A stretch of 39,932 bases of DNA from assembly GCA_035626395.1 (NCBI GenBank), contig DASPNR010000046.1, positions 1 to 39,932 of the forward strand, written 5' to 3'. The position numbers and the translations under genes were made by a program. How positions within the stretch are numbered: the first letter of the stretch is position 1; the number at the start of each line of letters is the position of its first letter. Of this stretch, positions 28,710 to 36,847 are shown in pieces. Under the pieces are notes generated by a model. That model was not told the origin of the DNA and made no database searches. It saw nothing but the letters and a program-made list of their open reading frames with translations. Source of the stretch: Candidatus Limnocylindrales bacterium (GTDB taxonomy: Bacteria > Desulfobacterota > Binatia > UBA1149 > CAITLU01).

Positions 28710-29798
28710 TCACGCGCGTCCTTCAGCCTTTAACTCGGCCAGACGTGCCCTGATGGTGTCTTCCATCGTGCCCTTCGCTGTTGAACCGGCAGGGGTCGCC
28801 CCACGGGTGCGAACATTGATCGAAGAGACTTTGCGGGCGTTGGCGGCTAGGTCCGCCTTTTGCTTCGCCTCAGCTTCGCGCTTGCGCGCTTCCACCTTGG
28901 CTTGCACTGAGTCGCTCAGACGGCATGCCTTGTCATAGGCCTGCTGCAACGTCTGAACACTGCCCGACTTCAACAATCGCTCCATCTCTGCCTGGACTTC
29001 CGGTTCGCCGACGAATTCGTTCTTAGGGTCAGCCATGAACGATTCGACCTGAGACATCACCGGCGCCAGCTTCACTTGGCTCACGATCTGACGCGTTTCC
29101 TGAAGATCTCGTAAGAGGCTGTCGTATCGCGGATCTTGAACCGGCGCACGCTGAGGGTTGTTTAGACCCTCCACTATTGCTTCCGGCTTGATACCAACAT
29201 TGGAAGCAATTTGCAATAGAGTATAGACCTTTTCTGCGTCACTCCCGTTGTAGAGAGTGCGCTGGAAGTTCAACAATCCACTGATGTTCTCTACTGCGTT
29301 CTGTCCGGCCGCCTGAAACACGTCGGCATGCGGACGAATCACAGCATCCAAGGTGTCGAACGTCGCCGCCTTGCCGCGGTACTTCTCGATGCCTTGGTGG
29401 AAGTCCTCCTCACGCCGGTGGATCTCTTCCCGTACGGTCGGCGGTAGCGTGGCCCACTCGGCCTTGCGCTCTGACTTCCACGACTTCGGCGCCTCGGCGA
29501 ACTTGTCCGCTACTGGAGTGTCGGTGGCGGCAGGCGCTTCGGCTTTGACAGCTGGAGTGCCTGGCTTACCGTCATCAGGAGCAGCGGCCTTGGAGAATCG
29601 GCCGGCAGGGTCGCGAGTTCGGCCTGGGCTGCCTTCAGGATCTTTCGAAGCCTCCGGCGCTCCCGCTTGGTCATCGCTACCTCGCGTCTTGATCTCGGCC
29701 AGGGTGGACCGGATCGTGTCTTCCATCGAAGGTGCCGCTGTCGTCTCGACGGTGGCACTCGTGGATGTTTCGGTGGTACTCGGTTCGTTGTCTGCCAT
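28710..29798 (-). CDS. Scaffold-like protein
   Basis: 362 aa, immediately before the coat gene. Acidic and disordered N-terminus (Ser/Thr/Pro-rich), then long charged helices (about residues 110-330). The phrase MEDTIR followed by LAEIK or LAELK occurs at both ends, near residues 25 and 345. The position and composition are those of a capsid scaffolding protein, likely lost or cleaved during head maturation. Confidence 0.68.
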   Translation of the reverse strand: MADNEPSTTETSTSATVETTAAPSMEDTIRSTLAEIKTRGSDDQAGAPEASKDPEGSPGRTRDPAGRFSKAAAPDDGKPGTPAVKAEAPAATDTPVADKFAEAPKSWKSERKAEWATLPPTVREEIHRREEDFHQGIEKYRGKAATFDTLDAVIRPHADVFQAAGQNAVENISGLLNFQRTLYNGSDAEKVYTLLQIASNVGIKPEAIVEGLNNPQRAPVQDPRYDSLLRDLQETRQIVSQVKLAPVMSQVESFMADPKNEFVGEPEVQAEMERLLKSGSVQTLQQAYDKACRLSDSVQAKVEARKREAEAKQKADLAANARKVSSINVRTRGATPAGSTAKGTMEDTIRARLAELKAEGRA

Positions 29799-30026
29799 TC
29801 AATTCTCCGGAGACGTGCGACGTCGTTCGTGTTCAATTTCCCGGCGCACTTCATCAGGCACGGGGCGCCCGATCTTCCCGCATGAACGACACTTGGGAAG
29901 GTTCGTGTTAGGGATCAAGCTGTAGTTGTGCCCCTCTACACCTCTAGCGGGAAATCTCCACTGAACCGTCCAATGGATCTTCCGCAGAAAGCACAAGGGA
30001 GCACCGAAAATCCGTAGCAGCATCAT
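29799..30026 (-). CDS. Small protein with CxxC motif
   Basis: 75 aa, MM start overlapping the preceding gene by ATGA; it ends flush with the scaffold ATG. CRSCGKIGRPVPDEVRREIE contains a CxxC pair, the only clear motif. Unknown function. Confidence 0.58.
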   Translation of the reverse strand: MMLLRIFGAPLCFLRKIHWTVQWRFPARGVEGHNYSLIPNTNLPKCRSCGKIGRPVPDEVRREIEHERRRTSPEN

Positions 30027-30382
30027 CCCCCCAAATGCCGTCGCTTCGCGGGCGACAGCTGGTAATAAGCGCGCCGCACAGCCTCATCCAGCCGCTTCTC
30101 GTAGCGTTGCTCGACGTACTGCTGCTGGCGCTGGGCGTGCGCCTTCTCGGCCGCCATGCCCTCCCACGGGCGCGATCCAGTGCGGGCGAGGTCATCGCGT
30201 CGTGCTCTGGCGCCGTCGATCCACTTGCCTGTCACTGGACTCACGTAGCCCGGCGTGTCACCGCGCACGTAGTGCACCTCGGTCGTCTGCTGGTAGTCAG
30301 CGCTTACTTCGACCATGCAGCCGATGCTGCCGTCGCGAGGTTCGATGGCGTGGGGATCCCAGACGTATCTACGGCGAGGCAT
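30023..30382 (-). CDS. Conserved phage protein (MPRRRYVWDP type)
   Basis: 119 aa from ATG 30382; a longer frame extends upstream through other genes and is rejected. MPRRRYVWDPHAIEP, then GDTPGYVSPVTGKWIDGARA, recall a small conserved phage protein found between portal and coat genes. Ends in a basic helix. Unknown role, possibly in head assembly. Confidence 0.7.
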   Translation of the reverse strand: MPRRRYVWDPHAIEPRDGSIGCMVEVSADYQQTTEVHYVRGDTPGYVSPVTGKWIDGARARRDDLARTGSRPWEGMAAEKAHAQRQQQYVEQRYEKRLDEAVRRAYYQLSPAKRRHLGG

Positions 30383-30560
30383 CTTTGCTCTCCAGCTGCA
30401 CTCTCGCGCGCCCATCGCGCAATATGCATTGAGACATGGTGCATGACGGCCATTGCTTCCACTTCGAGCCGCAAATGCAATACCGATCGCCATCTGCGCC
30501 CATCGTTTGATCGTCAGGCTTGATATCGTCCTTCCAATTGTCCAGCCCGCCTTTGCTCAT
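30369..30560 (-). CDS. Small Cys-containing protein
   Basis: 63 aa from ATG 30560, which overlaps the preceding stop by ATGA. CICGSKWKQWPSC and a further Cys could bind zinc. Overlaps the next gene by 14 nt. Unknown. Confidence 0.58.
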   Translation of the reverse strand: MSKGGLDNWKDDIKPDDQTMGADGDRYCICGSKWKQWPSCTMSQCILRDGRARVQLESKDASP

Positions 30561-30661
30561 TGCTTGCACAGCCTCGCGAACAGTGAATTGCTCTTGGTTA
30601 GGTTGCGAGCTATTGCCTGGCTGTGGCTTTCTCCACCCTTAACCTCGAATCGATGATGCAT
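30557..30661 (-). CDS. 34-residue peptide
   Basis: MHHRFEVKGGESHSQAIARN at the N-terminus; the ATG lies 5 nt after the previous stop and the TGA overlaps the next ATG. It fills the only gap in this cluster. Basic, unknown. Confidence 0.48.
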   Translation of the reverse strand: MHHRFEVKGGESHSQAIARNLTKSNSLFARLCKQ

Positions 30662-30666
30662 AGGCT

Positions 30667-30852
30667 TCAGCAGCTCGCGGGCTTCAGCAGCTCGCCGTTT
30701 AGCCCGTGCCGGCGGTAAGTGATGCGCTTGGCCCTAAATGCACCGCTCACAAGATCGCTGAATGAAGTCGGCATGTCTCTGACTGTCGGCTTGCGAAGGC
30801 TGGCGATCACATCCGACTCGATCATCTCAAGCTTCAGGCTTTTGCTACGCAT
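30667..30852 (-). CDS. Small basic protein after portal
   Basis: 61 aa from ATG 30852, overlapping the portal stop by 8 nt. Mixed helix (LKLEMIESDVIASLRKPTVR) and basic C-terminal half. Unknown function. Confidence 0.55.
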   Translation of the reverse strand: MRSKSLKLEMIESDVIASLRKPTVRDMPTSFSDLVSGAFRAKRITYRRHGLNGELLKPASC

Positions 30853-32884
30853 CAACCAACTCTCCGTCAATCTCGCCCATCTGATTCGCCTGCGCGCGAA
30901 TGCGCTTTGGCTGCTGCACGGCCTGCATCATCTTCTCGATCATGGCCTTAACCTCGCCGACGGCCTTGCCGCTCTCCTCTCGACCGGCCTTGGCCTCGTC
31001 GGCTGCCTGGACCATCGCTGGATCAGGCTGCGGCGGTGCCGGCTGCTGGATCTGCTCGATAGCATCCTCGACGGCCGAGCCCATGCGCGCGCGCCTGGCA
31101 ATCGACAGCGCCACCGACTTGATCAGGTCGATGCTGATCATCCCCGACTGCAGCCCGGGCATGGCGCCGCTGATGAACGTCATGATCGCCGTCAGCGCCT
31201 CCTGCATGCCCGCCATGTCCATCTCGAGCGTCTCGGCGATGGTGCTGTCGGTCTCGATATCGACCTTGTAGCAGCGCTGGCGATCGGACTTCATGACCTC
31301 GCTGATCTCTTCCCAGCTCGGTGATTCGGCGGCCTTGAGCATGGCCGGATCCGGGGGCGGTGGCGGCATAGCCTGGCCGGTCATGGGATCAACCTGCGGC
31401 GGCGTGCGCTGCGCCTGCTGAAGCTGCATCTGCGCGGCCTGCTTCTCCTGGGCCGTCGGGTACTGCAATCCAGTGATCTCGGCGAACGTCTGCCAGTCGT
31501 ACTTGCTGCACATCACATCGGCGATGAGGCGCATCACATCGCGCCCGAAGCGCTTCACCTCGCGCTGCAGGGTCTTGAGACGCAGGCCGCCAAACTGTGC
31601 CTTGAGCCGCTGGGCCGTGGCCGTCTCGCTCGCCTCGGTAGCACCACGGATCACGTCCGAAATACCCGTGAGCTCGTAAATCGTCTGCTTGCACTCGTTC
31701 TGTGCCTGGTAGAGGGCTGCCAGGACGTTCGCGATCTCGCCCACCGGCATCATCCAGATCGCCTTCTGTAGGCCGCCCATGCGGTAGTACTTGGCCGTGT
31801 TCTGCACCGGGATCATGTCGGTGTTGTCGGCCTCATCCAGGAGCTTCGTCACCTCGCTCATCGTCGAGTCGTACACGCCGCGCACCTTGCACACCCGCAC
31901 TATGGCGTTGATCCGCTGGCTGATGCGCTCGAGCTCGCGAGCCTTCACCTCGTACATGTGGTACAGCGGCCGCGGGACAATGCTGCGGCCGTTCTTGATA
32001 GCCAGCATGGGCTTGGGGATGGGCCAAAAGCCGTCGATCTCCATCGGATCCTGCTCAACCAGCAGCGGGCCGTCCTTCCAGCCAGTGCTGATGAAGATGA
32101 CCTGCATGGTGTCCTTGTCCCAGATCTCGATCACCTGGGCGGTGCCAAAAGCCTTCTTCTCCTCGTCCTTCCACTTGTCCATGCCCTCGGGGTAGTTAAG
32201 CGGCACCTTGGCCGCCAACTCCTCGCCGAACATCTCCACGAGCTGCTCGCGGTTGAAGTCGTGCTCGAATCCGATCCATGGCACGTGGCGCCACCGCTTC
32301 CCAGGCCCGCGGCGGAAGCGATCCCACTGCACGTGCTCGATCACGCACTTTTCGGAGACTTTCTGCTCAGCCGCCTGCGGCTCTTGGCCTTCTTCAGACG
32401 GCAGCATCATCGGCTCGCCAGCCGCATCCATGATCGGCGCGAACTTCGGTTCGTACTTCACCCGCACGACGCCGCGCCCAGTGACGATGCAATCCAGGAC
32501 CGCATCCTCGAGAGTGTCGTAGAAGTCCTCGGTGTCTATCGCATACGACAGCGCGCGCTCGAGAACCATCGACACAGCCTTGCCCAACGGGTCAGCATCC
32601 CGGAAACGCCTACGCACATCAGGCTGTGGCGCGCTGTTGTACACAGCGGGCAGCAAGGTCTCGGTGTTCGACCAGAGGATGTTGAAGCTGCGATCGGTTC
32701 GAGCGTGCCCATCCTTCGTCGGCGCCCCGCCCTCGTAGATCTGGTAGCAGTGCTTCGCCTGCTCGCGCCAGGTCTTCTCGTTGCTGTCGGCGAGCGTCCA
32801 CTCCATCAGCCAGCGGCGCACGAAGTCGGCAGGCTGCTCCTCTGCCGGCTTGCGCTCGATCTGCTCGACCTGCTCTTCGCTCAT
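30845..32884 (-). CDS. Portal protein
   Basis: 679 aa from ATG 32884 (ATGA overlap); 25 upstream codons of open frame lie in the previous gene. RWLMEWTLADSNEKTWREQA, DRSFNILWSNTETLLPAVYN and TGISDVIRGATEASETATAQ are typical of the large portal proteins of short-tailed phages. The C-terminus is Pro-rich then helical, as expected for a barrel. It forms the dodecameric DNA entry ring and docks TerL. Confidence 0.88.
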   Translation of the reverse strand: MSEEQVEQIERKPAEEQPADFVRRWLMEWTLADSNEKTWREQAKHCYQIYEGGAPTKDGHARTDRSFNILWSNTETLLPAVYNSAPQPDVRRRFRDADPLGKAVSMVLERALSYAIDTEDFYDTLEDAVLDCIVTGRGVVRVKYEPKFAPIMDAAGEPMMLPSEEGQEPQAAEQKVSEKCVIEHVQWDRFRRGPGKRWRHVPWIGFEHDFNREQLVEMFGEELAAKVPLNYPEGMDKWKDEEKKAFGTAQVIEIWDKDTMQVIFISTGWKDGPLLVEQDPMEIDGFWPIPKPMLAIKNGRSIVPRPLYHMYEVKARELERISQRINAIVRVCKVRGVYDSTMSEVTKLLDEADNTDMIPVQNTAKYYRMGGLQKAIWMMPVGEIANVLAALYQAQNECKQTIYELTGISDVIRGATEASETATAQRLKAQFGGLRLKTLQREVKRFGRDVMRLIADVMCSKYDWQTFAEITGLQYPTAQEKQAAQMQLQQAQRTPPQVDPMTGQAMPPPPPDPAMLKAAESPSWEEISEVMKSDRQRCYKVDIETDSTIAETLEMDMAGMQEALTAIMTFISGAMPGLQSGMISIDLIKSVALSIARRARMGSAVEDAIEQIQQPAPPQPDPAMVQAADEAKAGREESGKAVGEVKAMIEKMMQAVQQPKRIRAQANQMGEIDGELVDA

Positions 32885-33219
32885 GTCGTGCGATAGCCAA
32901 CCAGACGGCCGCCAGCAACACCCGTAGCGCCGTTCTGGAGCACGCGGATCAGCTTGCACTTGATCTGAAGCTTGAAGGGTCTTCCAGCAGCGGTGACGAC
33001 CACGCGTGTCGCAGGCGTCGTGGACACCATGTCCTCAAGCGCCACTGCAGATGCCAGGAAGTTCGTCCCGTCCAGGCTCACGAAGACATCCATGGCGCCG
33101 GCCGTGCTGCCCAGGATCCAGGTGTCATAGTCGTTGGCGTTGACCGTGCACAGCACGTCGTTGTCGTTGGTGCCGGTCAGCTCGGCGACCGTAACCGCCT
33201 CATGAATTCGATCGCTCAT
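32881..33219 (-). CDS. Small beta-rich protein between TerL and portal
   Basis: 112 aa starting directly after the TerL stop. Beta-rich (WILGSTAGAMDVFVSLDGTN), possibly a head completion or decoration protein. No family recognised. Confidence 0.6.
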   Translation of the reverse strand: MSDRIHEAVTVAELTGTNDNDVLCTVNANDYDTWILGSTAGAMDVFVSLDGTNFLASAVALEDMVSTTPATRVVVTAAGRPFKLQIKCKLIRVLQNGATGVAGGRLVGYRTT

Positions 33220-34698
33220 CTACCACTCTCCCCCGCGACGCTTGCGGCTGTGCTGCTGAATCATTTCGTTGATGGTCTGCTTAGCCGACCACTTTGGCGG
33301 CGGCGGCGCTTGCTTGGGCTTAACGATGGCTGGGTGGGCCTCATGGACCGCCTTGGCCATCAGAACAGCCATATCGACGGCATCGTCATGCTTACCAGCC
33401 GGGAACTTGAGGAGTTGCGACAACAGGTTGTTACCATACTCCGTGTCTGCGATCTTGATGCGCTTGAGTCCGGCCATAGCCTGAAGCGGACGCGCCTCGG
33501 TTGGCTTGTCTTTGCCACGAGTCAGCCACTCGCACGGCACAAACACAGAGCGCTCCTGCATTCGCCTGGTTAGGAATGGCTCGATGGCCCGCCGAATCGG
33601 CCCTGACTCACCGAAAAATGCGAAGGGGTTCTGCCGCTCTGCCTGGTCAATGAGCTGCTCTATCCAAACATCGGCCGTCGTGCGCCCACGCCAGCCCTCG
33701 ATTGCGAGGTACAGGTCCTCATTCAAGTATCCGTGCGTAGCGATCTCAGTCCAGTCTCCGCCATCCTCTGTCACCGCAAAGTCACCGGTCTGGTACTTGT
33801 GGCATGCCGGCACCTTGGACGGGTCGAACAATTCGAACTGCTCCCGCTTGAAGAACGTGCCGTCTTCTGGCGTCGGGTTCTGCATGTACAGCGCCGCCCA
33901 CTGGCGTCTATCCATGTTCTGCCGGATACGAGCCAATGCGGCACCGTCATAGCGCTGCGGCCATGGAGGGTTGTCTATGTGCGCTGGCAGCTCGATGACC
34001 TCCCAGCGATCGCCTCCGCAAGCCTGCTGCGCCAATAACCGACCCACCAAGTCATCCTCGTGCATCCGGTGTTGGATCACGATGATTGGCTTCCCAGGGC
34101 GCACGCGGTTGTAGAGAGTGCCGGTGTACCACTCCCAGACCTTGTTGCGTTGGAGTTCGCTCTGTGCGTCCTCCCAGGTGCCGAAAGGGTCATCGATGAT
34201 GGCCATCCCGCCGCGTCCGTAGAGCTGTCCACCGACGCCAACAGCGTAGTAACTGCCACCGTGATTGGTGTGCCATCGGCCGCGAGCACTGCTGTCCTCT
34301 GAGAGTGTGACTTTGGGGAAGAGTCGTTGGAACTCTTCGCTGCGGACGCAGTTACGCACGTCATGACCAAAGCCTTCAGCGAGTTCTGCAGATGCAGAGA
34401 CCTGAATGATGTCCTCGGTCGGATCGTCGGCAAGGAACAGCGCTGGTGCGCGACGGCTGCTGATCTGGGACTTACCGTGCTGCGGCGGGCAGAGCAGAAG
34501 GAGCCGGTCAATCTCTTTGCGGCGAACTCGGTCGATCTGCTCGCAGATCGCCCTATGGATCGGGCCTGGCGACCAGCGGGGCGTAGTGTAGGCAACGAAG
34601 TCGATGGCATTTCGACGAGCGCTACGCCGTCTCAGCAACTCGCTGGCTGCCTGTGCCGGCGATACTCGCAAGCTCGTCGTCTGATAGCTCGTTTGCAT
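33220..34698 (-). CDS. terL: Terminase large subunit
   Basis: 492 aa. Walker A-like CPPQHGKS at 70-77, Walker B MAIIDD at 165-170, and a C-terminal RNase-H-like nuclease with Asp306 (TGDFAVTEDGGDW) and the KHDDAVDMAV acidic pair near 440. The layout is that of Terminase_6 proteins. It pumps DNA into the prohead and cuts concatemers. Its ATG lies 77 nt inside terS; a later non-ATG start is possible. Confidence 0.93.
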   Translation of the reverse strand: MQTSYQTTSLRVSPAQAASELLRRRSARRNAIDFVAYTTPRWSPGPIHRAICEQIDRVRRKEIDRLLLLCPPQHGKSQISSRRAPALFLADDPTEDIIQVSASAELAEGFGHDVRNCVRSEEFQRLFPKVTLSEDSSARGRWHTNHGGSYYAVGVGGQLYGRGGMAIIDDPFGTWEDAQSELQRNKVWEWYTGTLYNRVRPGKPIIVIQHRMHEDDLVGRLLAQQACGGDRWEVIELPAHIDNPPWPQRYDGAALARIRQNMDRRQWAALYMQNPTPEDGTFFKREQFELFDPSKVPACHKYQTGDFAVTEDGGDWTEIATHGYLNEDLYLAIEGWRGRTTADVWIEQLIDQAERQNPFAFFGESGPIRRAIEPFLTRRMQERSVFVPCEWLTRGKDKPTEARPLQAMAGLKRIKIADTEYGNNLLSQLLKFPAGKHDDAVDMAVLMAKAVHEAHPAIVKPKQAPPPPKWSAKQTINEMIQQHSRKRRGGEW

Positions 34699-34951
34699 GC
34701 CTTAGGGTCATCTCGCCCTGGATCTCGACTTCGGCGCGCTGCAACTTTGGGATGTGATACTCGACGAGATCCATGATGCAATCCCATGCGGCTTTTGCAC
34801 CATAGACTCTTCGAATCTCATCCAACAGCTCTTGAAGCTGATCGGCGTTGCCATCAACAAAGCGAGCAATCGCTTCTCGCGCATTGCTGGTAGCCTTGTT
34901 AGGCACACCCGCTCTCCTTCCTGCACCCGGCCTTTTACCACCTCTAGACAT
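34622..34951 (-). CDS. terS: Terminase small subunit
   Basis: 109 aa. MSRGGKRPGAGRRAGVPNKA is the standard basic start of many phage small terminases, followed by helical oligomerisation segments (YGAKAAWDCIMDLVEYHIPK). Directly upstream of terL. It recognises packaging sites. First gene after a 50-bp AT-rich gap that may hold a late promoter. Ribosome site is weak. Confidence 0.82.
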   Translation of the reverse strand: MSRGGKRPGAGRRAGVPNKATSNAREAIARFVDGNADQLQELLDEIRRVYGAKAAWDCIMDLVEYHIPKLQRAEVEIQGEMTLRHANELSDDELASIAGTGSQRVAETA

Positions 34952-35001
34952 ACGCTACTTGATTGTTTTGATAGATATTGATTGTCTATCAGATAGATTG
35001 C
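34952..35001 (-). promoter_or_regulatory. AT-rich palindromic gap before terS, candidate late promoter
   Basis: In a genome where genes nearly always overlap, this 50-bp gap stands out. It holds three GATAGA/TCTATC half sites: a perfect palindrome TCTATCAGATAGA at 34985-34997 and a wider inverted repeat TGATAGA-N9-TCTATCA at 34969-34991. A weak -10-like TATCTA is present without a good -35 on the minus strand, as might be expected for an activator-dependent promoter. Confidence 0.5.
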
Positions 35002-35484
35002 TCACGCCGCCGCCCTCGCCTTCCCCTTGTCTTTGGTGATGTACCAGTGAGCGAGCAGAAGAGCTTCTGCGCGGCCGTCATGCTTCTTGAGGCGCAAGTC
35101 AGCCAGCGGGAACAGCAGCCGCGCCTTGTGCAGGGCTGCGTCCTTGTCCGAACCAAGCGCCATCTCACGCTTCCATTTGGCTGGCGTCACGAGCTCAAGG
35201 CGAATGCCAAGCCCTTGGATCACTCCGAGCACGCTGCCGAAGTTGACTCCGAACCCAAAGCTGCTAGCGACGCCCTGCTTTGGCATGGCTGAGACGCGTT
35301 CGATGATGCCGGTCATGTAGTGCGCGGCACCGAATGCCCTGACGATGCGGCCCAATTCTGCGCCGTCTATCCATGCCAGTGACTTGTCGCGCTGCACAGG
35401 CAGGTCGTGGACTTCGTAGTGACCGCTCTGGTCTACCGCAGCGATCGCGCCTGTAAGGCCAGGATCGATGCCGATGGTGATCAT
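35002..35484 (-). CDS. RuvC-like Holliday-junction resolvase
   Basis: 160 aa. MITIGIDPGLTGAIAAVDQS carries the first catalytic Asp; GIIERVSAMP contains the second acidic residue and KKHDGRAEALLLA the last Asp, the layout of RuvC-type phage resolvases. ATGA overlap with the RyR-like gene. It would resolve branched DNA before packaging, fitting its place just before terS. Confidence 0.82.
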   Translation of the reverse strand: MITIGIDPGLTGAIAAVDQSGHYEVHDLPVQRDKSLAWIDGAELGRIVRAFGAAHYMTGIIERVSAMPKQGVASSFGFGVNFGSVLGVIQGLGIRLELVTPAKWKREMALGSDKDAALHKARLLFPLADLRLKKHDGRAEALLLAHWYITKDKGKARAAA

Positions 35485-35684
35485 CGCGCCGCCTCGATCG
35501 CCGCATACACAGCGCGCACCGTGCCGCGGTCAAGTTCCTTGGCGGACTCGGAGAGCTGCTCGTACGGCACCATCAGCTCCTCGCCCAGCTCTGACAGCCG
35601 CGAGGTGACGCCCTTCGCCCGCTTGCTGTCCATCCAGGCTTCGTGGACTTTGGCGGAGACGAGTTCGATGTCGGGGAGGTTCAT
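35481..35684 (-). CDS. RyR-domain-like small protein
   Basis: 67 aa from ATG 35684 (TGATG). VHEAWMDSKRAKGVTSRLSE then ELMVPYEQLSESAKELDRGT follow the RyR motif pattern (helix-W, PY..L...K..DR.TV). RyR-like domains occur in phage and bacterial proteins linked to nucleotide-signalling and defence contexts. Its role here is unknown. Confidence 0.72.
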   Translation of the reverse strand: MNLPDIELVSAKVHEAWMDSKRAKGVTSRLSELGEELMVPYEQLSESAKELDRGTVRAVYAAIEAAR

Positions 35685-36058
35685 CAGACACGCTCCAGCC
35701 GTGACACGGCACGCTCGATTCGCGCAAGTGCAGCATCGGTGCAATTGAAAGCATGATCCAGTTGCCCTGCCTGACCCGGGCCACTTGGCGCATTGCCAGT
35801 GGGGTCCTTGTCGGCCACCTCTCCAAAAACGCGATCTGCAATGCGCTCCAGGCGGTCGGCTAGAGAGTAGATACCTGCGCAACGGTCTTGCAGCCTGGCC
35901 GCTGCGACAGCCACGAGAGTATCGGCAATATTCACAGGCATAGCTTGTTCGAATCCTTGGAATGCCTGTGGCTGTAGCCCGATAGCGCCTTGCTGTGAGA
36001 GATCCTTGGCCCTGCTGACTACGTTCGCGTACTTCGGATCGATCTGCTGATTGAACAT
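35684..36058 (-). CDS. Protein of unknown function
   Basis: 124 aa. ATG 36058 has GGAGA 7 nt upstream; 18 upstream codons are rejected. MFNQQIDPKYANVVSRAKDL then helices; Gly/Pro linker near residue 90. Recalls small phage proteins of the replication region, unassigned. Confidence 0.6.
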   Translation of the reverse strand: MFNQQIDPKYANVVSRAKDLSQQGAIGLQPQAFQGFEQAMPVNIADTLVAVAAARLQDRCAGIYSLADRLERIADRVFGEVADKDPTGNAPSGPGQAGQLDHAFNCTDAALARIERAVSRLERV

Positions 36059-36069
36059 CGCTCTGTCTC

Positions 36070-36354
36070 CTATCGCAGCGCCTGCTGCGGTTGATGGGCT
36101 GTGCTCTGGCATTCGAAAACTGATATCTCGTCTCTGGCGCGTTCCCTGCCAAGGCTGGCGGGCATTCCCTCGCGTATCCAGAACCCAGCTGAGTTCTTGA
36201 GATAACCGCGCTCCGACAGTTCAGCAGGTGATAGGCATCTGCGGTTCGATCCTCGGTCCTTCCAGTCGCCTGCGCGATGCCGATCGAACATGGAGGTCGA
36301 GTTGAAGTACTCGCCACATCCAGAGCACCTGCAGCGATTGCCTGTTAGCGTCAT
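36070..36354 (-). CDS. Zinc-finger phage protein
   Basis: 94 aa. NRCRCSGCGEYFNSTSMFDR then HRAGDW and RRCLSPAELSERGY form a C2HC-type finger followed by GFWIREGMP, a combination found in a widespread small phage protein family. Likely DNA or RNA binding. Confidence 0.72.
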   Translation of the reverse strand: MTLTGNRCRCSGCGEYFNSTSMFDRHRAGDWKDRGSNRRCLSPAELSERGYLKNSAGFWIREGMPASLGRERARDEISVFECQSTAHQPQQALR

Positions 36355-36623
36355 GAGCCGGCCACCTCAGTGATTGAATTTTGGGGTTGGGGTGTAGCGT
36401 TGGCGTGCCGCTCGCAGGCCAACTTGCACCACTTGAGGCCATCGGCACCGCAGTCCTGATGGAGGTGCTTGCTCTGGTGAGGCTCGCCGGCCCATGCGTT
36501 GTAGACAACAAGGTTCATGCGACGCGCCCCGGTGATCACGTGGCCCAAGTTCGAGCACGTACGCTTGCGCTCAGGGTCAGCCGCCCACGTCAGGGTACTC
36601 GGCAGTCCGTTGGGGCGGGTCAT
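36351..36623 (-). CDS. Small Cys/His-containing protein
   Basis: 90 aa from ATG 36623 (ATGA). Scattered Cys and His (HQDCGADGLKWCKLACERHA) may bind metal. The long upstream frame runs antisense-like through dnaB and is rejected. Unknown. Confidence 0.58.
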   Translation of the reverse strand: MTRPNGLPSTLTWAADPERKRTCSNLGHVITGARRMNLVVYNAWAGEPHQSKHLHQDCGADGLKWCKLACERHANATPQPQNSITEVAGS

Positions 36624-36847
36624 GGCTGCATCGGATTCAGTACGCCGTAGCATATGCCGCCGTTCATCGACGGGAACATGCATGCATGCCCGACATGCCT
36701 GGGCTGCCACGTCTTGCGATTGCAGGCACTGCAAATTCCAACGGCCGGGCCAGCCACTATGTCTAGCTCCTCCATCCCCAAGAACCCCCCACCGCCGTTG
36801 CGGGAGCGGCGGGCTTCGGCTGCGGTCTTTGGTTTGTTTTTGCTCAT
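36620..36847 (-). CDS. Small protein with CxxC motif after DnaB
   Basis: 75 aa from ATG 36847 (ATGA with dnaB stop). Basic start (MSKNKPKTAAEARRSRNGGG), then ICSACNRKTWQPRHVGHAC, a probable zinc site. Unknown function. Confidence 0.6.
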   Translation of the reverse strand: MSKNKPKTAAEARRSRNGGGGFLGMEELDIVAGPAVGICSACNRKTWQPRHVGHACMFPSMNGGICYGVLNPMQP

